Shown: positions 22,461-32,086, counted from the stretch's first letter. The stretch is DNA of 64,000 nucleotides from Neorhizobium huautlense (GCF_030811685.1 NZ_JAUSRF010000013.1:100674-164673); one strand, 5' to 3'. Numbers and translations are program-made. The notes: generated by a model from the sequence alone, not told the origin.

Positions 22461-22478
22461 TGCCGCGATCCTCTATTC

Positions 22479-23390
22479 TCACCGCCCCCGCGCCGCCTTC
22501 AGCATGCCATAGGAATACACCGCCAACGCCGACCAGATGAACATGAACGCCACCAGCTTGATGGTGCTGAGCGGCTCCTTGAAAGCGAAGACGGCGATCA
22601 GGAAGATCAGCGTCGGGGCGATATACTGCATGATGCCGATGGTGGAGAGGCGCAAAAGCTTGGCGCCGTTGGCATAGATCATTAGGGGTCCTGCCGTGAT
22701 CGGGCCAGCCAGCATCAGGATAAACGTGTCGTAACCAGTGCTGTTGAAGAGATGCCCCGCACCCGTCACCTCCAGATAGATGATATAGGGCAGGAACGGG
22801 ATGCTGATCAAAAGCACTTCCAGAAAGAAGCCCTGGTTCGGGCCGATCGGCAGCGTCTTGCGGAAAAGCGCATAACAGCCCCAGGTGAAGGCAAGCCCGA
22901 GCGAGACCCAGGGCAGGCCGCCTGCCCCCCAGGTGAGGATGGCGACACCCACGGCCGCAAGCGCGATGGCCGCCAGCTGCACCGGGCTCATTTTCTCACG
23001 CAGAACCACGGCCGCCAAAAAGAAGCTGAACAGCGGATTGATGAAATATCCGAGCGCGCCCTCGAGCGCGTGATTGTTGGCAATCGCCCAGACATAGATG
23101 CCCCAGTTGACGGTGATGAAGGTCGCCGTGACACAGGCCATGCCGAGCATGCGCGGCGTGCGGATCGCCACCTTCAGTTCTTCAGTCCGCTTGAGGATGA
23201 GGAGAACGGCACCGGCCACCGGCACCGACCAGATCGCCCGATGCGCCAGCACTTCCAGCGGCGGCAGGTGCGAGACGGCCTTCAGGTAGAAAGGCAGGAA
23301 ACCCCACAGAAGATAGGCGGTGAGCGCGAAGGCAAAACCGCGCGGCGTATCTTCGTTCTTGATCTGCGGCGCGGCGCTGTCGGTGGCCAT
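22479..23390 (-). CDS. rarD: RarD-type EamA family transporter (copy 1)
   Basis: 303 residues, ten predicted helices in two EamA halves. RarD marks: AYLLWGFLPFYLKAV, HRAIWSVPVA, ALEGALGYFINPLFS and RKTLPIGPNQGFFLE. RarD proteins are inner-membrane members of the drug/metabolite transporter superfamily; the E. coli one was linked to chloramphenicol resistance, substrate unproven. A close paralogue is encoded at 24516-25466 on the other strand, with a methyltransferase gene between them. Confidence 0.9.
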   Translation of the reverse strand: MATDSAAPQIKNEDTPRGFAFALTAYLLWGFLPFYLKAVSHLPPLEVLAHRAIWSVPVAGAVLLILKRTEELKVAIRTPRMLGMACVTATFITVNWGIYVWAIANNHALEGALGYFINPLFSFFLAAVVLREKMSPVQLAAIALAAVGVAILTWGAGGLPWVSLGLAFTWGCYALFRKTLPIGPNQGFFLEVLLISIPFLPYIIYLEVTGAGHLFNSTGYDTFILMLAGPITAGPLMIYANGAKLLRLSTIGIMQYIAPTLIFLIAVFAFKEPLSTIKLVAFMFIWSALAVYSYGMLKAARGR

Positions 23391-23495
23391 CGGATGATCC
23401 TCCCTGCTGGATCAGCGGCTTCTAGGCTCTTGCGGCCACTTGTGCCAATTCATTCGGTTGAAGCTTACATTCAGCAAGGTCATGGATAGGGATGA

Positions 23496-24374
23496 TTACA
23501 CCTCGTCGAAAGACAATCCCCAATCATCCTCGCCATACCATTCCTCACCCACTGCCGGAACCCGCCAGCGAAAACTGCGCACCCGGGCCAGATTGCGCCT
23601 CCTGAACGCCTCGGCGAGAGCTTCGTGCCGCCCTTCCGGTGCAGGCTCCTGTCCTTCCGCCCAGATGAAGGAAACGGGTGCTAAAAACTGCGCGCCAAAA
23701 CCTCTTGGCCGTCGGTCGATCATCAGGAATGCCGCCCAGCGACTGACGGCGGTTGGCCGGCCGGCTTCGATCGCAGGTACGCCGAAGGGAAACAGCAGCC
23801 TGCCGCCGGATGCCAGATTGTCGACCCATGAAGACGGCGGGTGGTCGAGCGCAAAATTGGCATAGATGACATCCGCCTCGAGATCGTCCGATGCCCATTT
23901 CAGCGCATCGCCGTGGACGACACTGACATGTGCGTAACCCGAAAGGGCATTTTGTGCCCGTTCGGCGAGCGCCGCATCGTATTCCACGCTGATCACCCTG
24001 CCGGAAGGGCCGACCAGTTCGGCGATGATGGCCGTGTAATAACCGCTGCCGGCACCCAGATGCACCACGGTTTCGCCTTCACGGATACCAAGCCTGTGCA
24101 GGGCATGGGCGTGCAGCGACGGCATGCCGTTATTGACATGGCGGGCGGCATCGAGCGTCACCAGCATATCCTGATAGAGTGCGAGCGGAGCGCTGGACGC
24201 GAGTTCCCGGTATTGGCTGACATCGCGAAACAGCCATGGCGGCGGCCCTAAAAAATCCTCACGCCGGACGGTGGCAAGCGCATTTTCCAGCCTGCGATGC
24301 TGCGCCACGCCGGCCTTGGCCAATATCTGGCGAGCATAGATTGCCCGATAGTCCGCGCCATCCTGGTTGTTCAC
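23496..24374 (-). CDS. pcm: Protein-L-isoaspartate O-methyltransferase-like protein
   Basis: 292 residues. SAM-binding motif I VVHLGAGSGYYTAI (about residue 105) followed by the acidic SVEYDAALAERA. The N-terminal RREDFLGPPPW is a Pcm-type substrate-site block. It would methylate damaged isoaspartyl residues for protein repair. It is about 70 residues longer than typical Pcm; the extra C-terminus (RSFRWRVPAVGEEW) is unassigned. Low-similarity members of this family may use other substrates. It starts 141 bp from the divergent second rarD. Confidence 0.75.
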   Translation of the reverse strand: MNNQDGADYRAIYARQILAKAGVAQHRRLENALATVRREDFLGPPPWLFRDVSQYRELASSAPLALYQDMLVTLDAARHVNNGMPSLHAHALHRLGIREGETVVHLGAGSGYYTAIIAELVGPSGRVISVEYDAALAERAQNALSGYAHVSVVHGDALKWASDDLEADVIYANFALDHPPSSWVDNLASGGRLLFPFGVPAIEAGRPTAVSRWAAFLMIDRRPRGFGAQFLAPVSFIWAEGQEPAPEGRHEALAEAFRRRNLARVRSFRWRVPAVGEEWYGEDDWGLSFDEV

Positions 24375-24515
24375 GCCCCGAACCCTCCACCGCAGATTGC
24401 CATAGATGATCGCAACAGCACGGCAAAATCAATGGCATGCCACCGAAATGCACTGGCAGATGGCATTTGCCAAAGATAGAGAAGGTGGGCGCTTCAACCG
24501 ATCCGGAAACATCCC

Positions 24516-25466
24516 ATGGCCAGCCCGACCGCAAAGCCCATTGCCAACGAGCCGACAGGAGCGGCCGTCGCGCCGTCTTGCGTGTCGGCACGTGATAGCC
24601 GCCGGGGATTTTTCCTTGCCCTGACCGTCTACCTGATATGGGGCTTCATGCCCTTCTACATGAAGGCGCTTTCGCATATCTCGCCGCTGGAATTTCTGGC
24701 CCATCGCGTGCTCTGGTCGGTGCCGATCGCCGGCGTGGTGCTGCTCTTTCTCGGACGCACGCGTGACCCGCTGGAGGCGCTACGCTCGCCGAAAACACTG
24801 ATGATGGCGAGCGTCACCGCCGTGCTGATCTCCATCAATGCCGGCACCTATGTCTGGGCCGTCAGCAATGGCCGGGCGCTGGAAGGCGCACTCGGTTATT
24901 TCATCAATCCGCTGTTCAGCATCCTGCTCGGTGCATTCTTTCTCAAGGAAAAGCTGGCGCCGGCGCAGATCCTCGCCGTTGTTCTCGCCGCCATCGCGGT
25001 CGCCATCCTCACATGGGATGCCGGCAGCCTGCCGCTCGTGGCGCTCACTCTGACCTTGAGCTGGGGGCTCTACGGCTTTTTCCGAAAGACGCTGCCGATC
25101 GGCCCAAACCAGGGTTTCTTTCTGGAAGTGCTGCTCCTGTCCATTCCGGCCCTTCCCTATCTGATCTATCTCGAAATCAGAGGTCAGGGACACTTTCTGC
25201 AGACCGGGTTCAACGACACGCTGCTTTTGATCGGCACCGGTTTCATCACCGCCATTCCACTGATGACCTTTGCGACCGGCGCCAAGCTCTTGCGCCTCTC
25301 CACCATCGGCATCATGCAATATATCACCCCGACCATCGTTTTCCTGATCGCGGTGTTTGCCTTCGGCGAAGCGCTGAGCGGCATCAAACTGATCGCCTTC
25401 CTGTTCATCTGGTCGGCGCTGATCGTCTATACGCTTGCCATGCTGCGCCCGCTGGGCCAGCGCTGA
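24516..25466 (+). CDS. rarD: RarD-type EamA family transporter (copy 2)
   Basis: 316 residues, ten predicted helices. It is strongly similar to copy 1: both have ALEGALGYFINPLFS and RKTLPIGPNQGFFLEVLL, and both end in an LRLSTIGIMQYI(A/T)PT helix. The N-terminus is 20 residues longer and hydrophilic. Two TGGCA...TGCCA dyads lie 44-83 bp upstream of the ATG and may be regulatory. The DHCW cupin gene follows after 12 bp and is probably co-transcribed. Confidence 0.9.
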   Translation: MASPTAKPIANEPTGAAVAPSCVSARDSRRGFFLALTVYLIWGFMPFYMKALSHISPLEFLAHRVLWSVPIAGVVLLFLGRTRDPLEALRSPKTLMMASVTAVLISINAGTYVWAVSNGRALEGALGYFINPLFSILLGAFFLKEKLAPAQILAVVLAAIAVAILTWDAGSLPLVALTLTLSWGLYGFFRKTLPIGPNQGFFLEVLLLSIPALPYLIYLEIRGQGHFLQTGFNDTLLLIGTGFITAIPLMTFATGAKLLRLSTIGIMQYITPTIVFLIAVFAFGEALSGIKLIAFLFIWSALIVYTLAMLRPLGQR

Positions 25467-25478
25467 ACGGAGTTTTGC

Positions 25479-25808
25479 ATGCAGATCAACGACATCCCCT
25501 TCGGCACCACCGACTGGTCAGAGGTTGAACCGACCGAACACAAGGGCGATAGCGGTCATTCCACTTGGCGCACCCGCCATTTTGGGCCGATCCGGGTGCG
25601 CATGGTGGAGCATTCACCGGGATATCTCGCCGATCACTGGTGCGAGAAAGGCCATATCCTTCTGTGCCTGGAAGGCGAGATGACCACCGAACTTGCCGAT
25701 GGCCGCATCTTCGTGCTGAAACCCGGCATGAGCTATCAGGTGGCCGACAATGCCGAGCCCCACCGCACGTCGACGGCAGTGGGCGCCAAGCTTTTCATCG
25801 TTGATTGA
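25479..25808 (+). CDS. DHCW-motif cupin fold protein
   Basis: 109 residues forming a small single cupin: LADHWCEKGHILLCLEGEM, then FVLKPGMSYQVAD. The family is named for its DHCW-type motif, seen here as DHWC. Function is unknown; the cupin beta-barrel usually binds a metal or a small molecule. GGAGTTTTGC lies just before the ATG. It converges with the LOG gene 10 bp away. Confidence 0.8.
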   Translation: MQINDIPFGTTDWSEVEPTEHKGDSGHSTWRTRHFGPIRVRMVEHSPGYLADHWCEKGHILLCLEGEMTTELADGRIFVLKPGMSYQVADNAEPHRTSTAVGAKLFIVD

Positions 25809-25818
25809 GACGATCGCC

Positions 25819-26424
25819 TCAAAGCTTTGAGATAACATCCTTTTCGCCATCGGACGTACCCTCTTCCTCGGCACGTTCGAGAATGGCGGGCACGATCTGG
25901 TCGACTTCGGAAATGACGAGCGGCTGCACCAGATGGGCGCGGTGGATAAAACCCTGATCGCGCATATGGCTGACGAGATCGAGCATCGGCTTCCAGAACC
26001 CGCCGATATCGGCAAACACCATCGGCTTTTCATGGCGGCCGAGCTGCGCCCAGGTCATGATCTCGACGATTTCCTCCAGCGTGCCGATACCACCCGGCAG
26101 GGTCACGAAGGCATCTGATCGCTCGAACATCTTGTGTTTGCGCTCGTGCATGTCCTTGGTGATGATCAGCTCGTCCAGCTGGCCGAGCGAATGGCGGGTT
26201 GCCTCCATGTCGACAAGAAATTCGGGGATGATCCCCGTCACCTGACCACCATTCGACAACACGCCCGCTGCGACCGCACCCATGATGCCCTTGGTGCCGC
26301 CGCCATAGACGAGGCGCAGGCCGTGGGCCGCGATGGATTTGCCGAGCGCACGACCCGCCGCCAGATAGGCAGGGTCACGACCGGGCTGGGAGCCGCAATA
26401 GACGCAAATGGACTGGATGGGCAC
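25819..26424 (-). CDS. LOG family protein (TIGR00730, cytokinin riboside phosphoribohydrolase-like)
   Basis: 201 residues from GTG 26424, chosen because GGAG lies six bases upstream and the protein then begins SICVYCGS, the family start; an ATG at 26505 adds a basic non-conserved tail. Motifs: RLVYGGGTKGIMG, LPGGIGTLEEIVEIMTW and ERKHKMFERSDAF. Relatives hydrolyse nucleoside monophosphates, including cytokinin ribotides in plants. In a plant-associated bacterium cytokinin activation is possible, but housekeeping nucleotide hydrolysis is equally likely. Confidence 0.85.
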   Translation of the reverse strand: MPIQSICVYCGSQPGRDPAYLAAGRALGKSIAAHGLRLVYGGGTKGIMGAVAAGVLSNGGQVTGIIPEFLVDMEATRHSLGQLDELIITKDMHERKHKMFERSDAFVTLPGGIGTLEEIVEIMTWAQLGRHEKPMVFADIGGFWKPMLDLVSHMRDQGFIHRAHLVQPLVISEVDQIVPAILERAEEEGTSDGEKDVISKL

Positions 26425-26591
26425 GCTTTTCTCCGTTTTATGTTTCTTCTTCACGCGTGACGACGCACAAACGTCAAAATTGACCGGAAAGAACGCGAAG
26501 AGCAAGGCAGAAATCCTTGAAAAGCTTGTGAAGGTTGCATGAAACGGCTATTTCCCTTTGATGCGGCGGGCGTTCCGTCGGGAGAAAACTG

Positions 26592-28364
26592 ATGTTGAAA
26601 AATCCTGCCGGCTGGCTGGCCATTGGTGTCCTTGCCATCGCGACGATCGTGATGGTGTTTTTCGTCATGCCTCGCATTTCCGACGACAAGCAACCGCTTG
26701 GCGCGGCGATCAATGAGGCGGGCAAACAGGTGGAGCAAGCCGTAACCGAAGGTGGCAAGGCCGCTCAGGAGCTTGTCGAGCCGACGAAGCCGCAGGAACA
26801 GGCCGCAACGACGCCTGCTGCACCGGCAGTTCCGGCGCAGGCAGAGCAGGCACCAGCCGCGGCATCGACGTCCCCTGCTCCGGCAGCCGCACAGGCAACC
26901 GCCTCCGATGCGCCGACATTTGACGTTCTGCGTGTCGAGCCCGATGGCTCCACCGTCATTGCCGGTCGCGCCGCACCGGGCACCACGCTCGAAGTGACCG
27001 ACAAGAATTCCGTGCTGGCCAAGGCCGATGTCGCACAGGGCGGTGAATTTGCCGCCATTCTCGACAACCCGCTGCCGCCGGGCGACCACGAACTGGTGCT
27101 CAAGGTAACCGGCAAGGATGGCAAGACCGTCGTTTCACAAGAGGTCGCGACCATTTCCGTGCCTGCCGTCAAGGGCGGCGAACTGCTGGCCATGGTTACC
27201 AAGCCGGGTGAAGCCAGCCGCCTGATCGCCACGCCGGCGACCGACGAACAGAAATCCTCCAAGGCTGAACGAGTTGGCCTGCCCACAGAAGCAAAGCCGG
27301 CAGATGCCGCCAACAAACCCGCAACGCCGGAAATCACCGTTATCGCCCCCAATGTCGGCGGCGCTGCCACCGGCACGGATGCAGCCACACGGAAGGCGGA
27401 AATTCAGATCACCGCCGTGGAAATCGAGGGCGATCGCCTGTTCGTTGCCGGCATTGCCAAGCCGCAGGCCAAGCTGCGCGGTTATGCCGATGACACGAAG
27501 ATCGGCGATGCGACCGCTGCCGCCAACGGCCATTTCGTGATCGAAGGCAGGGTGCCGCTTTCGGTCGGCGATCACCGCATCGCCGTCGACCAGATCGGTC
27601 CGGACGGCAAGGCTCTGGTTCGCGTCACAGTTCCATTCAGCCGCCCCGCCGGTGATCAGGTCGCAGCCGTTGCCGGTCCCTCGGCATCGTCACCGGGCAA
27701 GACGCTTGCGCCTATCGATGGCGGCGCCTTTGACCGCCTGCGCAATCAGGTCGCTCGTGCGCACGAAATCCTGACCGGCCTTTATGCGGATGGCGCGGTG
27801 CCAACGGTTGAACAGCTGGCCGCAGCCCGCTCGGCCACGATGATCGCATTGAACTCGCTGACGCAATACCGCCTGCCCGCCGATGCCGGCGAGGAAGCCC
27901 GCCGTATCGCCGAAATGACGGTTGCACAGGCGACCGCCGCACTGAAGGCGCTGGAAGCCCTGCCACGCGATGTCGCCGAATTCGGCAAGGGTCTCGCCGA
28001 TATCAACACCATCATTGCCAGTGCCATTGGCCCGGTTGTCGATACACCTCCGACGTCGCAGGCAGCAGCACCGGCCGAGGTGGCAGCTTCCACATCATCC
28101 GGCGATGCCCGCACCATCGAGCAGGCGCCGCTGACCCAGAGCGAGAACGCATCGGTGATCATCCGTCGCGGCGATACGTTGTGGCAGATTTCCCGCCGCG
28201 TTTATGGCCAGGGCGTGCGCTACACGACGATCTACCTCGCCAACGAGGACAAGATCACCAATCCGGACTTGATCCAGCCCGGCCAGGTGTTTGGCGTCCC
28301 GAACGAGGCGCGACCGGATGCCGAGGAACTGCACCGCAAGCGGCTGCAACAGGGCAAATCCTGA
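26592..28364 (+). CDS. LysM peptidoglycan-binding envelope protein with Ig-like segments
   Basis: 590 residues. One N-terminal membrane anchor (residues 7-27, WLAIGVLAIATIVMVFFVM), an Ala/Pro/Gln-rich low-complexity linker (about 55-110), then two Ig-like beta segments (DVLRVEPDGSTVIAGRAAPG and VEIEGDRLFVAGIAKPQAKL), a helical middle region and a C-terminal LysM (RRGDTLWQISRRVYGQG, about 520-568). This architecture suits an inner-membrane-tethered periplasmic protein that binds peptidoglycan. GGGAGAAAACTG precedes the ATG. Exact role unknown. Confidence 0.8.
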   Translation: MLKNPAGWLAIGVLAIATIVMVFFVMPRISDDKQPLGAAINEAGKQVEQAVTEGGKAAQELVEPTKPQEQAATTPAAPAVPAQAEQAPAAASTSPAPAAAQATASDAPTFDVLRVEPDGSTVIAGRAAPGTTLEVTDKNSVLAKADVAQGGEFAAILDNPLPPGDHELVLKVTGKDGKTVVSQEVATISVPAVKGGELLAMVTKPGEASRLIATPATDEQKSSKAERVGLPTEAKPADAANKPATPEITVIAPNVGGAATGTDAATRKAEIQITAVEIEGDRLFVAGIAKPQAKLRGYADDTKIGDATAAANGHFVIEGRVPLSVGDHRIAVDQIGPDGKALVRVTVPFSRPAGDQVAAVAGPSASSPGKTLAPIDGGAFDRLRNQVARAHEILTGLYADGAVPTVEQLAAARSATMIALNSLTQYRLPADAGEEARRIAEMTVAQATAALKALEALPRDVAEFGKGLADINTIIASAIGPVVDTPPTSQAAAPAEVAASTSSGDARTIEQAPLTQSENASVIIRRGDTLWQISRRVYGQGVRYTTIYLANEDKITNPDLIQPGQVFGVPNEARPDAEELHRKRLQQGKS

Positions 28365-28387
28365 TCATCGCGCTGATCTGAACCGAT

Positions 28388-28418
28388 ATCCCCGCCCTTG
28401 TGGCGGGGATTTTGTTTT
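28388..28418 (+). terminator. Terminator after the LysM gene
   Basis: A 9-bp stem ATCCCCGCC / GGCGGGGAT with loop CTTGT is followed by TTTGTTTTG. Confidence 0.9.
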
Positions 28419-28529
28419 GGCGACCTGATCAACCAAGTTTCACGTCGCTGTCATTGCATCCGCCCGCCTTCACGCTTATGTCCGCGCAATAGCGCTCATG
28501 CGCCCCTCGCCTCCAGGGATCGACATTTC

Positions 28530-30416
28530 ATGGCATCTAAGAAGACCGTTTCGGCGGATAGCGGCAATCCGCTCGGCACACTCGTCAACCTGTGGCCCTA
28601 TATGTGGCCGACGGGCCGTGCCGACCTGAAGGCGCGGGTGCTGTGGGCGACCTTCTATCTGGTGCTGGCCAAGATCATTCTTCTCTCGGTACCCTATTTC
28701 TTCAAATGGGCGACGGATGCGCTGAACGGCAAGCTGGACATGGCAGGCCTTCTGCCCGCCTTCCTGCTCGGCGCGGTCATTCTCGTCATCCTCTACAATC
28801 TCACCCGCCTCCTCCAGGTGGGCCTGAACCAGCTGCGTGACGCGCTGTTCGCCTCCGTCGGCCAGCATGCGGTGCGCCAGCTCGCCTACAAGACCTTCGT
28901 GCACATGCACCAGTTGTCGCTGCGTTTTCATCTGGAGCGCAAGACCGGCGGCCTTTCGCGCATCATCGAGCGTGGCACCAAGGGCATCGAAACCATCGTG
29001 CGTTTCACCATCCTCAACTCGGTGCCGACGCTTCTGGAATTCGTTCTGACGGCGATCATCTTCTGGGCCGCCTACGGTTTCTGGTACGTGGTCGTCACCG
29101 CCGTCACCGTCTGGGCCTATATCTGGTTCACCATCAAGGCCAGCGACTGGCGCATCGCCATCCGCCGCTCAATGAACGACAGCGATACCGAGGCCAATAC
29201 CAAGGCGATCGATTCGCTTCTCAATTTCGAAACCGTCAAATATTTCGGCAACGAGAAGATGGAAGCCGAGCGTTTTGACGCCTCGATGGCCAAATACGAA
29301 AAGTCCGCGACCGAAGTCTGGACCTCGCTCGGCTGGCTGAACTTTGGCCAGGGCGTGATCTTCGGCATCGGCCAGACCGTGATGATGGTGATGTCGGCGC
29401 TGGCCGTGCAGCGCGGCGAGCAGACGATCGGCGATTTCGTTTTCGTCAACGCACTGCTGATGCAGCTGTCGATCCCGCTCAACTTCATCGGTTTCGTCTA
29501 CCGCGAAATCCGTCAGGGCCTGACCGATATCGAGCAAATGTTCGATCTCCTGGAAGTGGAAGCGGAAGTGGTCGACTGTCCCGACGCAAAACCGCTGACA
29601 GCGGGACCCGGTGCGATTGCCTTCAACAACGTGCATTTCGCCTATGACCCCGAACGGCCGATCCTCAAGGGCGTGTCCTTCGAAGTACCGGCCGGCAAGA
29701 CGGTGGCGATCGTCGGACCATCGGGTGCGGGCAAATCCACCATCTCCCGCCTGCTTTACCGTTTTTATGATGTTCAGCAGGGATCGGTAACGATCGACGG
29801 ACAGGATGTGCGCGAAGTCACACAGCAATCTCTGCGCTCCGTCATCGGCATGGTGCCGCAGGATACGGTGCTGTTCAACGACACGATCGCCTACAACATC
29901 CGTTACGGCCGCCCGGCCGCCAGCACCGAGGAGGTGAAAGCGGCCGCCGACATCGCCCAGATCGGCACGTTCATCGGCCATCTGCCGGAAGGTTTCGACA
30001 CCAAGGTCGGCGAACGCGGCCTGAAACTCTCGGGCGGGGAAAAGCAGCGTGTCGCCATCGCCCGCACCGTGCTGAAAGGCCCGCCGATCCTCATCCTCGA
30101 CGAGGCGACGTCGGCGCTCGACACCACGACCGAACACGAAATCCAGTCGGCGCTCGACGTGGTCTCGAAAAACCGCACGACGCTGGTGATCGCGCATCGC
30201 CTGTCGACCGTCATCAATGCAGACGAGATCATCGTGCTCCGCTCCGGCGAGATTGCCGAACGCGGCACGCATAACGCCCTCATTGAACAGGGCGGCCTTT
30301 ATGCGTCGATGTGGAACCGCCAGCGCGAGGCGAATCAAGCCGAAGAACATCTGCGCCAGGTCCGTGAAAGCGACGATCTCGGTGTAATCATGCGTGGCCA
30401 ACCGGCCGGCGAATAA
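28530..30416 (+). CDS. Atm1/HMT1-type ABC transporter (permease fused to ATPase)
   Basis: 628 residues. Six-helix membrane domain (about 40-320) with RKTGGLSRIIERGTKGIET and NEKMEAERFD segments typical of Atm1, then a nucleotide-binding domain: Walker A VGPSGAGKST, signature LSGGEKQRVAIAR, Walker B ILILDEATSALD, H-loop VIAHRLST. Bacterial Atm1 homologues export glutathione conjugates and heavy-metal-glutathione complexes; mitochondrial Atm1 supports cytosolic Fe-S assembly. Start ATG 28530 is chosen over the more distal open frame (from 28398) because it gives MASKKTVSADSG and skips the preceding terminator. A microprotein gene follows after 13 bp. Confidence 0.92.
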   Translation: MASKKTVSADSGNPLGTLVNLWPYMWPTGRADLKARVLWATFYLVLAKIILLSVPYFFKWATDALNGKLDMAGLLPAFLLGAVILVILYNLTRLLQVGLNQLRDALFASVGQHAVRQLAYKTFVHMHQLSLRFHLERKTGGLSRIIERGTKGIETIVRFTILNSVPTLLEFVLTAIIFWAAYGFWYVVVTAVTVWAYIWFTIKASDWRIAIRRSMNDSDTEANTKAIDSLLNFETVKYFGNEKMEAERFDASMAKYEKSATEVWTSLGWLNFGQGVIFGIGQTVMMVMSALAVQRGEQTIGDFVFVNALLMQLSIPLNFIGFVYREIRQGLTDIEQMFDLLEVEAEVVDCPDAKPLTAGPGAIAFNNVHFAYDPERPILKGVSFEVPAGKTVAIVGPSGAGKSTISRLLYRFYDVQQGSVTIDGQDVREVTQQSLRSVIGMVPQDTVLFNDTIAYNIRYGRPAASTEEVKAAADIAQIGTFIGHLPEGFDTKVGERGLKLSGGEKQRVAIARTVLKGPPILILDEATSALDTTTEHEIQSALDVVSKNRTTLVIAHRLSTVINADEIIVLRSGEIAERGTHNALIEQGGLYASMWNRQREANQAEEHLRQVRESDDLGVIMRGQPAGE

Positions 30417-30429
30417 GGATCTTTGAGAC

Positions 30430-30570
30430 ATGAAACGCAACCGCAAAACCCGCCTGATCGTGCTCGGAGCCGTCGGCATCGCCTATGCGCTGGTGTTGAT
30501 ATTCTGGGGCTCGCCACTTCTCGCCTTCACCACATGGATGGGCTGGGTCGATCCGCAAGCGGCACGGTAA
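30430..30570 (+). CDS. Small single-span membrane protein
   Basis: 46 residues: basic start (MKRNRKTRLIVLG), one hydrophobic helix (about residues 9-33) and a short tail ending DPQAAR. It starts 13 bp after the Atm1-type exporter, probably on the same mRNA, preceded by weak GAGAC. Too short for family assignment; a small accessory subunit of the exporter is possible but unproven. Confidence 0.5.
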   Translation: MKRNRKTRLIVLGAVGIAYALVLIFWGSPLLAFTTWMGWVDPQAAR

Positions 30571-30737
30571 GAGGGCACGCTGAGGCGACGCACTGTTCAC
30601 CGCCCGACCACTGTGAATATGGCAAGCCGCATGCCATCTGTGCCTCAACGTTCATACGATGTGCTGCACGGCCGTGAGTTTGGATTGGGATGATTGCTCC
30701 AACCAATTCGCCGTGTTTGCCAACATAAGGCAAAGTC

Positions 30738-31760
30738 ATGAAAAAGATCGGTTTTCTCTCTTTCGGCCACTGGTCGCCCTCGCCGCAGTCCGGCACGCGG
30801 TCTGCCGGTGATGCACTTTTGCAATCGATCGACCTTGCGGTCGCCGCCGAAGAACTCGGCGCGGATGGCGCCTATTTCCGCGTCCACCATTTTGCCCGCC
30901 AGCTCGCAGCCCCCTTCCCGCTTCTCGCCGCCATCGGTGCCAAGACGAAAAAGATCGAGATCGGCACCGGCGTCATCGACATGCGTTACGAAAACCCGCT
31001 CTACATGGCGGAAGATGCCGGCGCGGCCGACCTGATTGCCGAAGGTCGCTTGCAGCTCGGTATCAGCCGCGGCTCGCCGGAACAGGTGATCGATGGCTGG
31101 CGGTATTTCGGTTATCAGCCGGGCGAAGGTGAAAGCGAAGCCGACATGGCCCGCCGCAACACCGAAATCCTGCTGGAAGTGCTGAAGGGCAACGGCTTTG
31201 CCCAGCCCAACCCGCGCCCGATGTTCCCCAACCCGCCCGGCATGTTGCGTCTCGAACCTTTTTCCGAAGGCCTGCGAGAGCGCATCTGGTGGGGTGCGGG
31301 CTCGAATGCCACAGCACAGTGGGCTGCAAAACTCGGCATGAACCTGCAGAGCTCGACGCTCAAGGACGACGAAACCGGCGAGGCTTTCCACATCCAGCAG
31401 GCCAAGCAGATCCGCGCCTATCGCGAAGCATGGAAGGAAGCCGGTCACACCCGCACGCCTCGCGTCTCGGTCAGCCGTAGCATCTTTGCGCTCGTGGACG
31501 ACCGTGACCGCGCCTATTTCGGCAATGGTGGCAAGGAGGACGATTCGATCGGTTTCCTCGACGAAAAGACCCGCGCCATCTTTGGTCGCTCCTATGCTGG
31601 AGAGCCGGACAAGCTGGTCGAGGAGCTGAAGAAGGACGAGGCAATTGCCGAGGCCGATACGCTGCTTCTGACCGTGCCGAACCAGCTGGGCGTGGAATAC
31701 AACGCCCATGTGATCGAGGCGATCCTCAAACATGTGGCACCTGCCATGGGCTGGCGTTAA
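30738..31760 (+). CDS. LLM-class flavin-dependent oxidoreductase
   Basis: 340 residues, TIM-barrel luciferase-like monooxygenase fold. Opening MKKIGFLSFGHW, the GADGAYFRVHHFARQ and LIAEGRLQLGISRGSPEQV blocks are family marks. It binds FMN and usually acts with a flavin reductase; substrate is not deducible. The upstream 167 bp are non-coding. It ends at a bidirectional terminator. Confidence 0.85.
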   Translation: MKKIGFLSFGHWSPSPQSGTRSAGDALLQSIDLAVAAEELGADGAYFRVHHFARQLAAPFPLLAAIGAKTKKIEIGTGVIDMRYENPLYMAEDAGAADLIAEGRLQLGISRGSPEQVIDGWRYFGYQPGEGESEADMARRNTEILLEVLKGNGFAQPNPRPMFPNPPGMLRLEPFSEGLRERIWWGAGSNATAQWAAKLGMNLQSSTLKDDETGEAFHIQQAKQIRAYREAWKEAGHTRTPRVSVSRSIFALVDDRDRAYFGNGGKEDDSIGFLDEKTRAIFGRSYAGEPDKLVEELKKDEAIAEADTLLLTVPNQLGVEYNAHVIEAILKHVAPAMGWR

Positions 31761-31779
31761 GCTTGCGCAACACATGAAA

Positions 31780-31812
31780 AAAGCCCGGAAATCACAATGA
31801 TTTCCGGGCTTT
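31780..31812. terminator. Bidirectional terminator between convergent genes
   Basis: A perfect 15-bp stem AAAGCCCGGAAATCA / TGATTTCCGGGCTTT with loop CAA, flanked by A and T runs on both sides. It serves the monooxygenase (plus) and the small membrane gene (minus). Confidence 0.9.
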
Positions 31813-31837
31813 ATCGTTTAATGCTGCGACGATCGGC

Positions 31838-32086
31838 TTACCCCGAAATCATGTCGCCGCGCTGCCATTCGTCCTTGCCCCAGTTGCGCAGACGCATGCG
31901 CGGCGCAATCATCCGCGCGATGAAAGGCGTAAGCGCAAAGCTCAGCACCACGACGGCCGGGATCAGATATTTGGCGTGTTCGGTGAGCATTGGCACTGTC
32001 AGCACAGTAATGGTGCCGACACCGAAAAGAACGGCATTGACCATCATGCCGCACATGATCGTCAGCCAGATGTTCGTGTTGGTCAT
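31838..32086 (-). CDS. Small two-helix membrane protein, hypothetical
   Basis: 82 residues with two hydrophobic segments (about 8-33 and 38-58) and a basic/aromatic tail RNWGKDEWQRGD. ATG 32086 is preceded by AAGGAGAATTGAC on the minus strand, a good ribosome site. Upstream lies the divergent psd gene. It is a conserved-looking but unassigned alphaproteobacterial type of protein. Confidence 0.6.
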   Translation of the reverse strand: MTNTNIWLTIMCGMMVNAVLFGVGTITVLTVPMLTEHAKYLIPAVVVLSFALTPFIARMIAPRMRLRNWGKDEWQRGDMISG

